Below are positions 32,252-40,004 of a DNA stretch of 58,510 nt, in pieces (position 1 is the first letter of the stretch; every line of letters starts with the position of its first letter). The notes beneath the pieces are model-generated. The model was not told the DNA's origin, ran no database searches, and saw nothing but the letters and a program-made list of their open reading frames with translations. Source of the stretch: a virus; the IMG/VR virus record IMGVR_UViG_3300049479_000276, positions 1 through 58,510 of that record. One strand, 5' to 3'. The translations under genes were made by a program, and so were the position numbers.

Positions 32252-32396
32252 AGAGCGTCTAGCTAAATACTTTGCTCAACTAGAGCGAGAGTTTCCGTAC
32301 ATTACCAAGCGTGACGTTGACGATGCTTTATTGCGTCCATGTAGGTATCGTAAAATAATAGAAGAGAAAAAGAATAATCCTGATGCCTCAGGATGA
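32229..32396 (+). CDS. Small charged protein
   Basis: 55 residues, overlapping the previous gene by 23 nt and the next by 14 nt. Sequence DEERLAKYFAQLEREFPYIT is helical and charged, with a basic C-terminus. The chain of overlaps suggests translational coupling; function unknown. Confidence 0.55.
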   Translation: MLSPQSDEERLAKYFAQLEREFPYITKRDVDDALLRPCRYRKIIEEKKNNPDASG

Positions 32397-32667
32397 TAGC
32401 AAGTATTCAAAACCTGAGTTACGCGAACGAATTAAAGATCGCGTGATGGCAGGTTCTAAAGGTGGTAAGCCTGGGCAGTGGTCTGCGCGTAAAGCCCAGC
32501 TTGTCGCACAGGAGTACAAGGAAGCCGGTGGTGGTTACAAAGGTGGTAAGGGAGAAAAACAAAAGTCCCTGGAGAAATGGGGCAAAGAAAAGTGGATGAC
32601 TAAAGACGAATATGAAAAGCGTGGTAAAGCTAAAGCTGCAGCTAAAAAGTACAAAGAGAGTAAGTGA
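32383..32667 (+). CDS. DUF5872-like small basic protein
   Basis: 94 residues. RERIKDRVMAGSKGGKPGQW, SARKAQLVAQEYKEAGGGY and KSLEKWGKEKWMT match DUF5872 as I know it from phages and giant viruses. About 30% Lys/Arg; possibly a nucleic-acid- or virion-associated protein. Function not known. Confidence 0.75.
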   Translation: MPQDDSKYSKPELRERIKDRVMAGSKGGKPGQWSARKAQLVAQEYKEAGGGYKGGKGEKQKSLEKWGKEKWMTKDEYEKRGKAKAAAKKYKESK

Positions 32668-32686
32668 TGGTATAGAATGGCAGCTT

Positions 32687-32697
32687 AAGCAATTCAA
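32687..32697 (+). repeat. Direct repeat, left copy (HNH-AP2 flank)
   Basis: AAGCAATTCAA, 11 nt, just before the HNH-AP2 gene. The identical sequence is at 33188-33198, inside the fifth to eighth codons of the next gene. Confidence 0.6.
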
Positions 32698-32699
32698 CC

Positions 32700-33185
32700 A
32701 TGGAAACGTTACCTTTAGATTTTAATTTTTTAAACGCACGCTTTGTGATTGACAGCTCCTCTCCTAGCGGTTTAAAAACTAAAGCAGGCAAAAATGTAGG
32801 TTATAAAAATAAACAAGGTTACTGGAAGACAAACATAAATAAAAAACAATACTCTGTACATCGAATTATTTATGTGTTAAAAACAGGAAAAGATCCCAAG
32901 AATTTGGAGGTGCATCATGTTGATTTTTTAGACAATTCTGGAGAGCTTGTAGCAACGACAACAAGCAATAATCGATTGGCTAGACGAAGTCATCGAGGAT
33001 CTAGTAAGTATAAAGGTGTCCATTGGTTTAAACCTAGGAATCGATGGAAATCGCAACTTCGCATTAATGGAAGAATTATTCATTCGCGTACATTTAAAAC
33101 AGAAAGAGAAGCAGCTTTGGATTACAATGAAGCTTGCAAAAAATATATAGAACAAGAGTATTGGGTTTTAAACGATGTCGAGTGA
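32700..33185 (+). CDS. HNH endonuclease with AP2 DNA-binding domain
   Basis: 161 residues. The N-terminal part has the HNH_3 pattern (KKQYSVHRIIYVLKTGKDP, then LEVHHVDFLDN). The C-terminal 65 residues (SKYKGVHWFKPRNRWKSQL, then FKTEREAALDYNEACKKYI) form an AP2 domain, which recognises DNA. This is the classic free-standing AP2-HNH homing endonuclease. Its end overlaps the next gene by 11 nt, and an 11-nt direct repeat flanks it. Confidence 0.85.
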   Translation: METLPLDFNFLNARFVIDSSSPSGLKTKAGKNVGYKNKQGYWKTNINKKQYSVHRIIYVLKTGKDPKNLEVHHVDFLDNSGELVATTTSNNRLARRSHRGSSKYKGVHWFKPRNRWKSQLRINGRIIHSRTFKTEREAALDYNEACKKYIEQEYWVLNDVE

Positions 33186-33384
33186 CAAAGCAATTCAAAA
33201 GGGTTACACCAAGCGTTACCTACCAGAGTCTGCTTGGGCATCACTGTCTAAAGAAGAGCGTCAAGAGACAGATCAAAAGAAAAGAGCTGGCAGCCGCGAG
33301 GGTAAACAATTTGTACCTAACACAGAAACCGCAAAGAAAGCAGGACGTGCTGCGCGTGTAGCAAAACGCTACAGGGATAAGTAG
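33175..33384 (+). CDS. Small basic protein, interrupted at its start by the HNH-AP2 gene
   Basis: 69 residues, MSSDKAIQKGYTKRYLPESA at the N-terminus and KAGRAARVAKRYRDK at the C-terminus; strongly basic. Codons 5-8 contain the right copy of the direct repeat. A second ATG-led fragment of the same start remains before the HNH gene. Function unknown; possibly a DNA-binding or virion protein. Confidence 0.7.
   Translation: MSSDKAIQKGYTKRYLPESAWASLSKEERQETDQKKRAGSREGKQFVPNTETAKKAGRAARVAKRYRDK
33188..33198 (+). repeat. Direct repeat, right copy (HNH-AP2 flank)
   Basis: AAGCAATTCAA, identical to 32687-32697. Confidence 0.6.
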
Positions 33385-33417
33385 TCCCTTTATACTTAAC
33401 AAAGATTCCTTTTTACC

Positions 33418-33567
33418 ATGGAAAAAAAGAAACCCGTGCCTCCCAAGAAAGGTGCTGTGCCCCCTAAGGGTAAAGGTGGTGCATCTGCTAAGCAGACCGA
33501 AGCACGTGACAAGTTTAAAGAAATGATTGCGAAGAAAAAAGAAGCGGCAGCCAAAAAGAAAAAGTGA
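33418..33567 (+). CDS. Tiny Lys-rich protein
   Basis: 49 residues, about 40% Lys, with Pro-rich KKKPVPPKKG at the N-terminus and an Ala/Lys helix at the C-terminus (KKKEAAAKKKK). Histone-tail-like composition suggests DNA or RNA binding or charge neutralisation in the virion. TATACT lies 26 nt upstream. Confidence 0.65.
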   Translation: MEKKKPVPPKKGAVPPKGKGGASAKQTEARDKFKEMIAKKKEAAAKKKK

Positions 33568-33579
33568 CGCCCCGTGTTG

Positions 33580-33708
33580 TGATATCCTGACACGTGGAGC
33601 AATTCAGCTCTAGGGGTAATAGTCGAAACCCCTTCCACGTTACGAACGTGGTGCTCAGTAAAGCGTAGAAGGAAGCTATGATCCCGGTATAACAACCGGG
33701 ATTTTTTG
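33580..33708 (+). ncRNA. Structured leader with alternative pairings and terminator (riboswitch/attenuator candidate)
   Basis: CCACGT (about 33645) can pair with ACGTGG upstream (about 33591) or with ACGTGG just downstream (about 33656), which are mutually exclusive folds. The first fold encloses GAGC/GCTC and AGGGG/CCCCT hairpins, making a three-way junction. An 8-bp terminator (ATCCCGGT / ACCGGGAT, then TTTTTT) at 33681-33708 runs into the GTG of the next gene. GAAGGA precedes ATG 33678, which opens a 4-codon ORF (M I P V). Confidence 0.55.
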
Positions 33709-34364
33709 TGGCATATCTCAACCACAACCTACCGACCTTCACTTGCTATATACGCAACGAGTTTTTGTACAACCACAAGCAGGGTCATGGCGAGGTAACA
33801 CTTTGCGACGTCCATTCTGTTGCCTCCCTGGAGAAACGCGTCCCATTGTTTGAGGTGTTCTTAGAGAATGGCGTCAACTGGACCCGCCGGCCGATCCATG
33901 CGTTGTGCTGGAAGCCAGATGCTCCAGTCCCCGCTTTGAACGAGTGTATGTGGTGGGATTGCTTCTCCCCCTACATTGATGTACAGGTGCGCTCACGTCT
34001 TGCCAACTTACGCGCAGAGCTAATTAACTATCGCGGAGAAAAAAATCAAGGCGTCTACATGTTTACTTTGGATTGGTCTTGGGAATCCAAGTCAACTCTC
34101 AACACTAACTTCAGTGAAACACCTGAGCACAAGTGTGCACATTTCTTTCGCATGGACAATGGAAATTTTTATGCGTATCCCAATAACAAAATTATTTGGT
34201 ACGATGACGCCTGGCTACGCAACCGGATTGATAAAAACCCTGGCTACGAGATTGACCTGAATGAGTACAGTGTTGAAAACTCACGGATGATTGAGACGTC
34301 AGATCGTTTCATGTATGACATACTTTTAAAGTACCGTGATGTAAGTTGTGTGTATAATATGTGA
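33708..34364 (+). CDS. Conserved unknown protein with aromatic-rich core
   Basis: 218 residues from GTG 33708. No Shine-Dalgarno is close; a good one lies before ATG 33678, which is in the same frame but hits TAA after four codons. Distinctive strings are GVNWTRRPIHALCWK, WWDCFSPYIDVQVRSRLANL and TLDWSWESKSTLNTNFSET. I recall similar sequences in cyanophages but no function. Expression could depend on the leader described above. Confidence 0.65.
   Translation: MAYLNHNLPTFTCYIRNEFLYNHKQGHGEVTLCDVHSVASLEKRVPLFEVFLENGVNWTRRPIHALCWKPDAPVPALNECMWWDCFSPYIDVQVRSRLANLRAELINYRGEKNQGVYMFTLDWSWESKSTLNTNFSETPEHKCAHFFRMDNGNFYAYPNNKIIWYDDAWLRNRIDKNPGYEIDLNEYSVENSRMIETSDRFMYDILLKYRDVSCVYNM
34353..34358 (+). 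promoter_or_regulatory. Candidate -10 element for the structured RNA
   Basis: TGTATAATATG ends 6-7 nt before the first paired bases of the RNA at 34363. No -35 box is seen, as with other candidates. Confidence 0.4.
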
Positions 34365-34789
34365 GTTCCCCCTCTCTTTTCGATGGGGCTCAGTTGGCCG
34401 CTGATGCGCCGGGGACCGATTCGGCAAGCGCGAAGGCTGGGCGACTCGTTAGGCAGATAGCCTAGAAGGAGAGCCCAAGATAGAGGTGCAGTCCCTGCTT
34501 GGATACGCCTGGTTAACTCACAGCCCGATTGTCGGTACGCCAGTCACACTGCATCCATCTAATTAAGGGTCCAAGCATGGTGCATGCTTTGGTGTAAAAG
34601 ACTGACGCCTCCGGCTTCGGACAGCCAACCGTAAGGTTTAGGTCAGCGCCCTAATTTAAAGGGTACAACAAGGAACGTTGTATTAAACGAAGGATCCCCT
34701 CGGCCGCATCGTAGATTCACCGTTAAGTTTGTGGTAACACAGCCCTAGCGATGGTCGGTGAACGTAGGCGGACATCCTCGCCCTAATAC
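34363..34789 (+). ncRNA. Large structured RNA upstream of tRNA-Pro (GOLLD-like candidate)
   Basis: About 425 nt with no credible ORF. Hairpins seen: GAG-CCCC / GGGG-CTC near the 5' end; TAGGC/GCCTA at 34450-34464 inside a longer GGGC...GCCC stem; AAGCAT/ATGCTT at 34573-34589; CTGAC/GTCAG (34602-34646) enclosing TCCG/CGGA and AACC-GTAA-GGTT; TTCACCG/CGGTGAA (34716-34762) enclosing TGTG-GTAA-CACA. Two GNRA tetraloops are present. tRNA-Pro follows directly. Giant ornate RNAs next to tRNAs in phages (GOLLD) are known, but identity is not established. Confidence 0.6.
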
Positions 34790-34861
34790 CGAGATGTAGC
34801 GCAGCGGTAGCGCATCTGCTTTGGGAGCAGAGGGTCACAGGTTCGATCCCTGTCATCTCGA
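34790..34861 (+). tRNA. trnP-UGG: tRNA-Pro (UGG)
   Basis: Full 72-nt cloverleaf: acceptor CGAGATG / CATCTCG, anticodon stem TCTGC / GCAGA with loop TTTGGGA (anticodon TGG), T-arm with GGTTCGATCC. No encoded CCA. Probably co-transcribed with the structured RNA; it may offset codon-usage differences. Confidence 0.95.
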
Positions 34862-34914
34862 TATAACAAACATCAATAAACGCCTTATATTAATTACACG
34901 AATAAAATTTATGA

Positions 34915-35169
34915 ATGGCTTGGGCTGACGCCAAGAAACGTATTGATAAGAATAGAAAGAAGCTGCTGGAGTACAAGCAGACTTTGCAGTGCGAGAAGTG
35001 TGGGCTGGATGATCATCGTGTCCTTGAGTTCCACCACGTTGGAGACAAGGATAACAATGTCTCCAGCATGGTAAACCATGGTTATGCCTGGAGCAGGGTA
35101 GAGGATGAGATTAGTAAGTGTATTCCACTATGTTGCAACTGCCATAGGCTTGAGCACTGGGTTAGTTAA
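34915..35169 (+). CDS. HNH endonuclease, small
   Basis: 84 residues. CEKCGLDDHRVLEFHHVGDK followed by CIPLCCNCHRLEHW is an HNH core with two CxxC zinc motifs. Located beside the tRNA, a frequent site for homing nucleases. It converges with the structural gene at 35166, overlapping its end by 4 nt. Confidence 0.8.
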   Translation: MAWADAKKRIDKNRKKLLEYKQTLQCEKCGLDDHRVLEFHHVGDKDNNVSSMVNHGYAWSRVEDEISKCIPLCCNCHRLEHWVS

Positions 35170-36629
35170 CGACCAAACATTCCTAAAGCACCAAGCCGTT
35201 TTTTCCAGGTATTTATTGCATTACCTAAAACAGCTTGTGCTTGTGTTGCAAAGTTACCTTCACCAGCCACAGAGCCTCGCGGTACAATTACAGGTTTACC
35301 ATTTTTATATGCAATACCTTGATTTGTATACCGTCCTTGTGGATTAAGAACTGTATTGCTTCTTGTATCAACAAATTCCCCCCTGGGACCAAGGCGTTCG
35401 ATTGCTGCTGTAGGAGCACCACCTAAGTTTTCCGCGCTAATTGGATCAGTAACAGCCGTTACAACAGCTTCTTGAGGTGATGCGCCTAATGCATAATTAA
35501 TTCCAGCATCTAATAGCAATGCTTTAGATGCTGGTTTAACAGAGGAAACTGCAACTTGTGGGGCAGCACGCACAACTCTTACTGGAGCACCAAGTGATCC
35601 GCGTCCTGCTAATACATTACGACCAATTAAATAATTTCTTGTGCCAATAGCTTTTTGGAAAGGAGTAAAGTCTTCGGCTGGTTTTGTAGCAAGTGCGCTT
35701 GCTGGTGTTGGGTCAAGTTGATAAAATTCCGTATATGGTTGAAGAGGAAGTAACCGTTCTGAACCAGTAGTAAAACGTTGAACACCTTTTGATTCAAATC
35801 CATAGCCAGTGTTATATCCTTGATTGCTTAAAGGTCCCGCTAAACCTTCTGTTTGATAAAGATCTGCCCGCCAGTTAGGATTTCTTGCGTTTTTTTCTGG
35901 TACAGGTGTAAGCGTAGACACACCACCAAAAGGACCTTGCGTTTCAAAAATTTTATTTTTGAAATTTTCTAGTACTTCTTGTTTAAAGTTTGCAGGTTTA
36001 TCCGTAATGTAGCCGCGTTCTTGCCATGTTCTTGGTGTTTGAGGGTTACCACTATAATCTCCGATATAGTCAGATTGATTTTGTATTTTATCTAATTTTT
36101 CTTGTAGTCTTTCCGGTTGTTTTCCATAGTAAGGATCGTTTCTGATTTCATAGTTTGTTTCGTAATTAATACGATCTTGTATATTAGGTCCTGTTGCGAA
36201 ACTATAATCATTTCCTGCGTTTTTTGGAACCCTAAAATCAAGAAGAAATTGTCTTGCAGCAGGCGTTAAACTACCAGATCCAAAGTCTTTGGGTAAAACA
36301 CCAAAAGTCATTTGCCAAGGTTGTCCTGTGGCAGGGTTAATAACACCCGGCATGTTTGTTGTTTTATAGTCATATCCTATTGATTGATCAATACCACCAA
36401 CAGCAAAATTAGGACGATCAAGCAATGGCCTTAAAGAAGACGTTGTAAGTTTATTTGCAGCTTCGACAGCATCTAATAATTCTTTGTCATTTGCAGGAAT
36501 TCCTTTGCGCCCAACAACGTTCCCTTCACCGTAAAAATCAAGAATCTCTTGATCAGTTGTTGTCTTGCGAAGATAATTTGTTAAAAAGTTATCTAGTTTT
36601 TGTTGGAGATTTTTAACTGGTTCAGACAT
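35166..36629 (-). CDS. Large unknown virion protein
   Basis: 487 residues from ATG 36629, which overlaps the Dps-like stop by one base (TGATG). Rich in Asn, Pro, Gly, Thr and Tyr, with no enzyme motif. A short hydrophobic Ala/Gly part near residue 370 is not a clear membrane segment. Likely minor capsid, tail or ejected protein. Confidence 0.7.
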   Translation of the reverse strand: MSEPVKNLQQKLDNFLTNYLRKTTTDQEILDFYGEGNVVGRKGIPANDKELLDAVEAANKLTTSSLRPLLDRPNFAVGGIDQSIGYDYKTTNMPGVINPATGQPWQMTFGVLPKDFGSGSLTPAARQFLLDFRVPKNAGNDYSFATGPNIQDRINYETNYEIRNDPYYGKQPERLQEKLDKIQNQSDYIGDYSGNPQTPRTWQERGYITDKPANFKQEVLENFKNKIFETQGPFGGVSTLTPVPEKNARNPNWRADLYQTEGLAGPLSNQGYNTGYGFESKGVQRFTTGSERLLPLQPYTEFYQLDPTPASALATKPAEDFTPFQKAIGTRNYLIGRNVLAGRGSLGAPVRVVRAAPQVAVSSVKPASKALLLDAGINYALGASPQEAVVTAVTDPISAENLGGAPTAAIERLGPRGEFVDTRSNTVLNPQGRYTNQGIAYKNGKPVIVPRGSVAGEGNFATQAQAVLGNAINTWKKRLGALGMFGR

Positions 36630-37192
36630 CAACCATTCCGCAACGTAGCTTTAATTTGCCAAGCAGCCTTGAAGGCTTGACCACAGAGTTCAGCCATGTA
36701 GTTCTGAATATCAATAGCACCCACCTTGGCAGCAATCGGCTCCAGCTTCTTGGTCTTCATGCCTAGTTCTTCAAGGTTTTTATAGTACACTGCAAGCATC
36801 TCTGTTCCTTTGTAGCTGGCACAATGATTAAACTGCATACCAGCTTCAGCTAAACCACGACTACAAGTAGGGAGCAAGTAGTCCATGCTGCGAATGAATT
36901 CACCTAACGTATCAAACTGTTCCAGATGAGCTTCGTATTGGTCTTTAAGGAATGCATGCACCCCGAGGAAGTTAGGCCCCTCGTAGTTCAGGTGAATGAG
37001 ATGGGATTGTGTTTGAAGTTCCTTGAGATAGGAGCAGAGGGAAATACACTGCTGGATGAAGGCCCCGACATCACCATTCTTTGATTTACCGGGAGCCTTG
37101 GGTTTTGCTTGAGGCTCTGGAGCCACCCCAGTATTGAGTGGTTCCACCCCCATCTGGGGTGGTTGTTGCGTTTGAGGACCAGGGGTATACAT
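36629..37192 (-). CDS. Dps/ferritin-like protein
   Basis: 187 residues. The first 40 are Pro/Gln-rich. From about residue 65 HLNYEGPNFLGVH, DQYEAHLEQFDTLGE match the Dps helix pattern HWNVxGxxFxxVH...DTxAE: His, His (+12), Asp (+15) and Glu (+4) correspond exactly to the E. coli ferroxidase ligands at 51, 63, 78 and 82. Dps proteins oxidise and store iron and bind DNA. Coupling to a structural gene suggests a virion or DNA-protecting role. The family call is by eye. Confidence 0.7.
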   Translation of the reverse strand: MYTPGPQTQQPPQMGVEPLNTGVAPEPQAKPKAPGKSKNGDVGAFIQQCISLCSYLKELQTQSHLIHLNYEGPNFLGVHAFLKDQYEAHLEQFDTLGEFIRSMDYLLPTCSRGLAEAGMQFNHCASYKGTEMLAVYYKNLEELGMKTKKLEPIAAKVGAIDIQNYMAELCGQAFKAAWQIKATLRNG

Positions 37193-37218
37193 AGCTTTTA
37201 ATCAATAGTTCTAGTTTA

Positions 37219-38538
37219 TCAGCGGCTAATTTCTTCCCAGTCCATGGAAGAAAGAACATCAGAACCAGCCTGGGCACTGCTACATACTAATGTCAATTCT
37301 GTGGCAGTACTGGTAAGACCATTGCGTTCTAACTGAAAAGAAAACAAAGCTTCTTTCAGAATGTCAACAACGGTTGAACCTTGGTTAGAACCAGTGGCAA
37401 AACCGCTTGCTAACACACGCCCTGTTCCCATGGCAAAGGACGTACCAGTGATGTTGTATTCCACCGAAGAAGTTGCTCCAGTAGTATCCCATGACCCACC
37501 TGTGGTTGTACCACCGGTAATTACTTTCCAGTTGTAATTCGCATTGTTAGTAATACCCATGATTGATAAGGCGGTCAAGATAACAATTGCATCAAGACGA
37601 GTTGATTTAAGACGGATAGAAATAACAGGGTACTCCGTGGAGATATCTGTTAGATCACGTGGTGATGCAATCGGAGTACCAATGGCAGACTGTGCTCCAC
37701 GCAGTTCGTACCCACCTTCCGATAGGACTGTCGAACAAACTTGCTTTAATGTACTGCTGCTTGCCGTAGTACCTACATTAGTAATTTCATAACGCAACGG
37801 CAAAGATGCCGTTGTTATATAAGTGGATGCAATTAGGTTGGCGTGATGGAATGAATGGCAGTGAATGAATGCACCATTGATTACAAACCCTGCACGTACG
37901 GTACCAAGGCCAAGCCATTCAATATCAAACCAAAGGATTTGAGCCTTGGTAAGATCAAGCGTAAAACCTGAGGGTCCATTACCATCTAGTTTGTCAATGT
38001 TCCAGTTGGTTTGCAGTACACGTGTCTCAGTAACACTTCCGGTTACAGAACTACGTTCAACAAGAGCAGGTCCCGTGGTACCACTAACCTCTAGATACAA
38101 ACCATTAGAAGCACCATAGTAACCAACACGTTGCCGCAGGTTAGCCTTTGGAGCATTCATTACAAAGGTTGACATAAACAACAAGGATTTACCTGGTTGA
38201 TATGAACAGACCTTGGTAGTTTCCCTGATGATTTCAGAACCAGATGTAGTGGTTACATTGAGATCAACAAGACCTTGGTTTGCGTTGAATGCAAACGTAC
38301 CACCAGCACCACTAGAGGTTGCCCATAAACCATTGTCGTTATAACGATGACTCGAATCAAATAGAGTCAGAGGTGCTGATACACGTGTCCTTCCAAAGGC
38401 ATCACCAGCCATTCCTGCAGGTTGAACATAAACAGTACTACCACTTGCAGTAGTTACCTCAAGGGGTTGACCACTGCAAGTCTGTACTTTTACAACTTCA
38501 TACAGAGTAGAAGCACCTGATTCTCTATAGACCGGCAT
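37219..38538 (-). CDS. Virion structural protein with phage-conserved N-terminus
   Basis: 439 residues. AFGRTRVSAPLTLFDSSHRY followed by NDNGLWAT is a strong signature of a widespread virion protein in marine and other phages, usually annotated as structural or tail. The remainder is a long beta-rich jelly-roll-like region. No enzyme motif. It overlaps the zinc-ribbon gene end by 14 nt. Confidence 0.8.
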   Translation of the reverse strand: MPVYRESGASTLYEVVKVQTCSGQPLEVTTASGSTVYVQPAGMAGDAFGRTRVSAPLTLFDSSHRYNDNGLWATSSGAGGTFAFNANQGLVDLNVTTTSGSEIIRETTKVCSYQPGKSLLFMSTFVMNAPKANLRQRVGYYGASNGLYLEVSGTTGPALVERSSVTGSVTETRVLQTNWNIDKLDGNGPSGFTLDLTKAQILWFDIEWLGLGTVRAGFVINGAFIHCHSFHHANLIASTYITTASLPLRYEITNVGTTASSSTLKQVCSTVLSEGGYELRGAQSAIGTPIASPRDLTDISTEYPVISIRLKSTRLDAIVILTALSIMGITNNANYNWKVITGGTTTGGSWDTTGATSSVEYNITGTSFAMGTGRVLASGFATGSNQGSTVVDILKEALFSFQLERNGLTSTATELTLVCSSAQAGSDVLSSMDWEEISR

Positions 38539-38779
38539 CAGACTTAGGCTTACGTCTCTTTATTATCGCAGCCCTCCATTCACCAGTTAGATGGCCATAG
38601 TCTCTTGGCTCAGTGACAGGTATGTTTTCTGCCCCACAAACACCACAAGTCCCCTGGTGATAAGTGGCATAGTAATGCGGAGGTCCGATGTAAGAACCTT
38701 TTTTGTACCAGGTGCCATAGTCTTGGCCACAAGTGTCACATACCCAAGTCGGGTAGTCGGGATCTTTAAGGCGCGACAT
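38525..38779 (-). CDS. Small zinc-ribbon protein
   Basis: 84 residues from ATG 38779. Two CxxC pairs, WVCDTCGQDYG and GTCGVCGAENIP, about 26 residues apart, should bind one zinc. A basic C-terminus follows. Zinc ribbons of this size act in nucleic-acid or protein binding. It overlaps both neighbours by 14 nt. Confidence 0.7.
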   Translation of the reverse strand: MSRLKDPDYPTWVCDTCGQDYGTWYKKGSYIGPPHYYATYHQGTCGVCGAENIPVTEPRDYGHLTGEWRAAIIKRRKPKSDAGL

Positions 38780-39143
38780 TGTTGTAACGCAGCATGTCAA
38801 CGAGTTGTTTAGCTTTGTTGTACTCTTTTTCTACGCAATCCATATTGTCCATGGCAGCGGCATAGAAAGCTTTGTAGAGTTCTTTGCCGGACAGCTCATT
38901 GGTAAATTCAGCAATAGTATCAGCAAAATACTCTTTTGCTTTTTGGAAAGACATGGCTGTACAGTAGTCAGTTAGTAGATTGTTGCTGCCTTCCAAGGTA
39001 GTTGTCGCATTGCTTGTGTCATGCAGTTGCTCCTTGGAATCTTTGGTAGCCATAGGCGCATCAATTTCAGCGATTACGCGGTGACTGCGATACCACTCTT
39101 GCCATTTTGATATGGCTTCAATAGGTTCTTGTGTACTGTCCAT
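38766..39143 (-). CDS. Unknown helical protein
   Basis: 125 residues, soluble and helical (FADTIAEFTNELSGKELYKA), no domain recognised. It follows a minus-strand terminator, so it likely has its own promoter in the 39144-39205 gap. Confidence 0.65.
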   Translation of the reverse strand: MDSTQEPIEAISKWQEWYRSHRVIAEIDAPMATKDSKEQLHDTSNATTTLEGSNNLLTDYCTAMSFQKAKEYFADTIAEFTNELSGKELYKAFYAAAMDNMDCVEKEYNKAKQLVDMLRYNNVAP

Positions 39144-39149
39144 AAGTAA

Positions 39150-39179
39150 AAGGGACGCACCACTATGGTGGCACGCCCT
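39150..39179 (-). terminator. Rho-independent terminator
   Basis: On the minus strand GGGCG...CACCA pairs with TGGTG...CGTCCC, with a small bulge, followed by TTTTA. Located 27 nt after the stop of the gene at 39206. Confidence 0.65.
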
Positions 39180-39205
39180 AACAACAAGTCAGTTCATTGT
39201 AAACC

Positions 39206-39484
39206 TTAAGAAACAGGTTCGAGCAGTCCTTCTTCATAAAGGCGGACGGCCTCTACCATTTCAAAGTACCGCTCACGCATGATAGGACCGGCCTCACGGA
39301 TGCAAAAGTTTTGCCACAGACCAGTATAAAGACCATTGGTGCGGCCTGAACACTTGTACATGTGCTCCATGAAGTCAGCTTTCTTTTGTTCAGCAGTTAC
39401 GTCCCAGCTACGTAGCTGCTCTTTAAGCCAGGGCGTATCGAATGCACCAGCAGTTCTAAGCCTGATAGCAAGGTCGTCAGTCAT
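39206..39484 (-). CDS. Unknown protein
   Basis: 92 residues from ATG 39484. MTDDLAIRLRTAGAFDTPWL and a Cys/Arg-rich middle. The start overlaps the stop of the previous gene. I recall a similar small cyanophage protein but no function. Confidence 0.65.
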   Translation of the reverse strand: MTDDLAIRLRTAGAFDTPWLKEQLRSWDVTAEQKKADFMEHMYKCSGRTNGLYTGLWQNFCIREAGPIMRERYFEMVEAVRLYEEGLLEPVS

Positions 39485-39671
39485 TGAATTCGATGGAGGT
39501 ACAGGAGGTGCAGACACCGGTCACGTGACCGAGTTCAAATAATAGATCATCCAGGTCGTCTTGGATGGCCTCTGCAATTTCATCTGCAGTTTTGCCACCA
39601 AAGGAATTGTATTCCACCTCGAGATCAACCGCAAAAGATACGGTGAGCTTTGGTACGTAAACGGGTTCCAT
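39477..39671 (-). CDS. Unknown small acidic protein
   Basis: 64 residues with a beta-strand N-terminus (VYVPKLTVSFAVDLEVEY), an acidic helix (AIQDDLDDLLFELGHV) and a CTSC pair near the end. No family recognised. Confidence 0.65.
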   Translation of the reverse strand: MEPVYVPKLTVSFAVDLEVEYNSFGGKTADEIAEAIQDDLDDLLFELGHVTGVCTSCTSIEFND

Positions 39672-39706
39672 TCCTTGCTGTAAGGGTGCAATTACTGTAG
39701 CAGTAA

Positions 39707-39970
39707 TTAGCTACCTAACAAACGCTCAAGAGAATGTGCCTGATGCTCTTGGTAATATCCAAGACGTTTTTGAATCAAGTTGTAATAATTGATTGCAGCA
39801 TCTACCATTTCTTCTGCATCCATAGATGATGCAAGATTTTCATTGGCAAGCATGGCTGCTGTCAAGATGACAACACCATGCTCCATCTTGGAACCAATAG
39901 TTGCTGATAAAGGAGTCCCATCTTGGGTGAACCCAGCAATTAATTTGTTTAAAACGGGATCACCGCCCAT
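39707..39970 (-). CDS. Unknown small helical protein
   Basis: 87 residues. Helical, with AAMLANENLASSMDAEEMVD in the middle. Between two other small genes of the leftward block; no motif. Confidence 0.65.
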   Translation of the reverse strand: MGGDPVLNKLIAGFTQDGTPLSATIGSKMEHGVVILTAAMLANENLASSMDAEEMVDAAINYYNLIQKRLGYYQEHQAHSLERLLGS

Positions 39971-40004
39971 GAGACTCCTACTGCTTTACTTATTGTATTG
40001 CAGT

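Noticed and set aside
34363-34789. Group I intron, RNase P RNA or tmRNA
   Set aside because: I see no P7/P3 core pairing, no P4 consensus of RNase P, and no tRNA-like ends or tag ORF; the tRNA next to it is intact.
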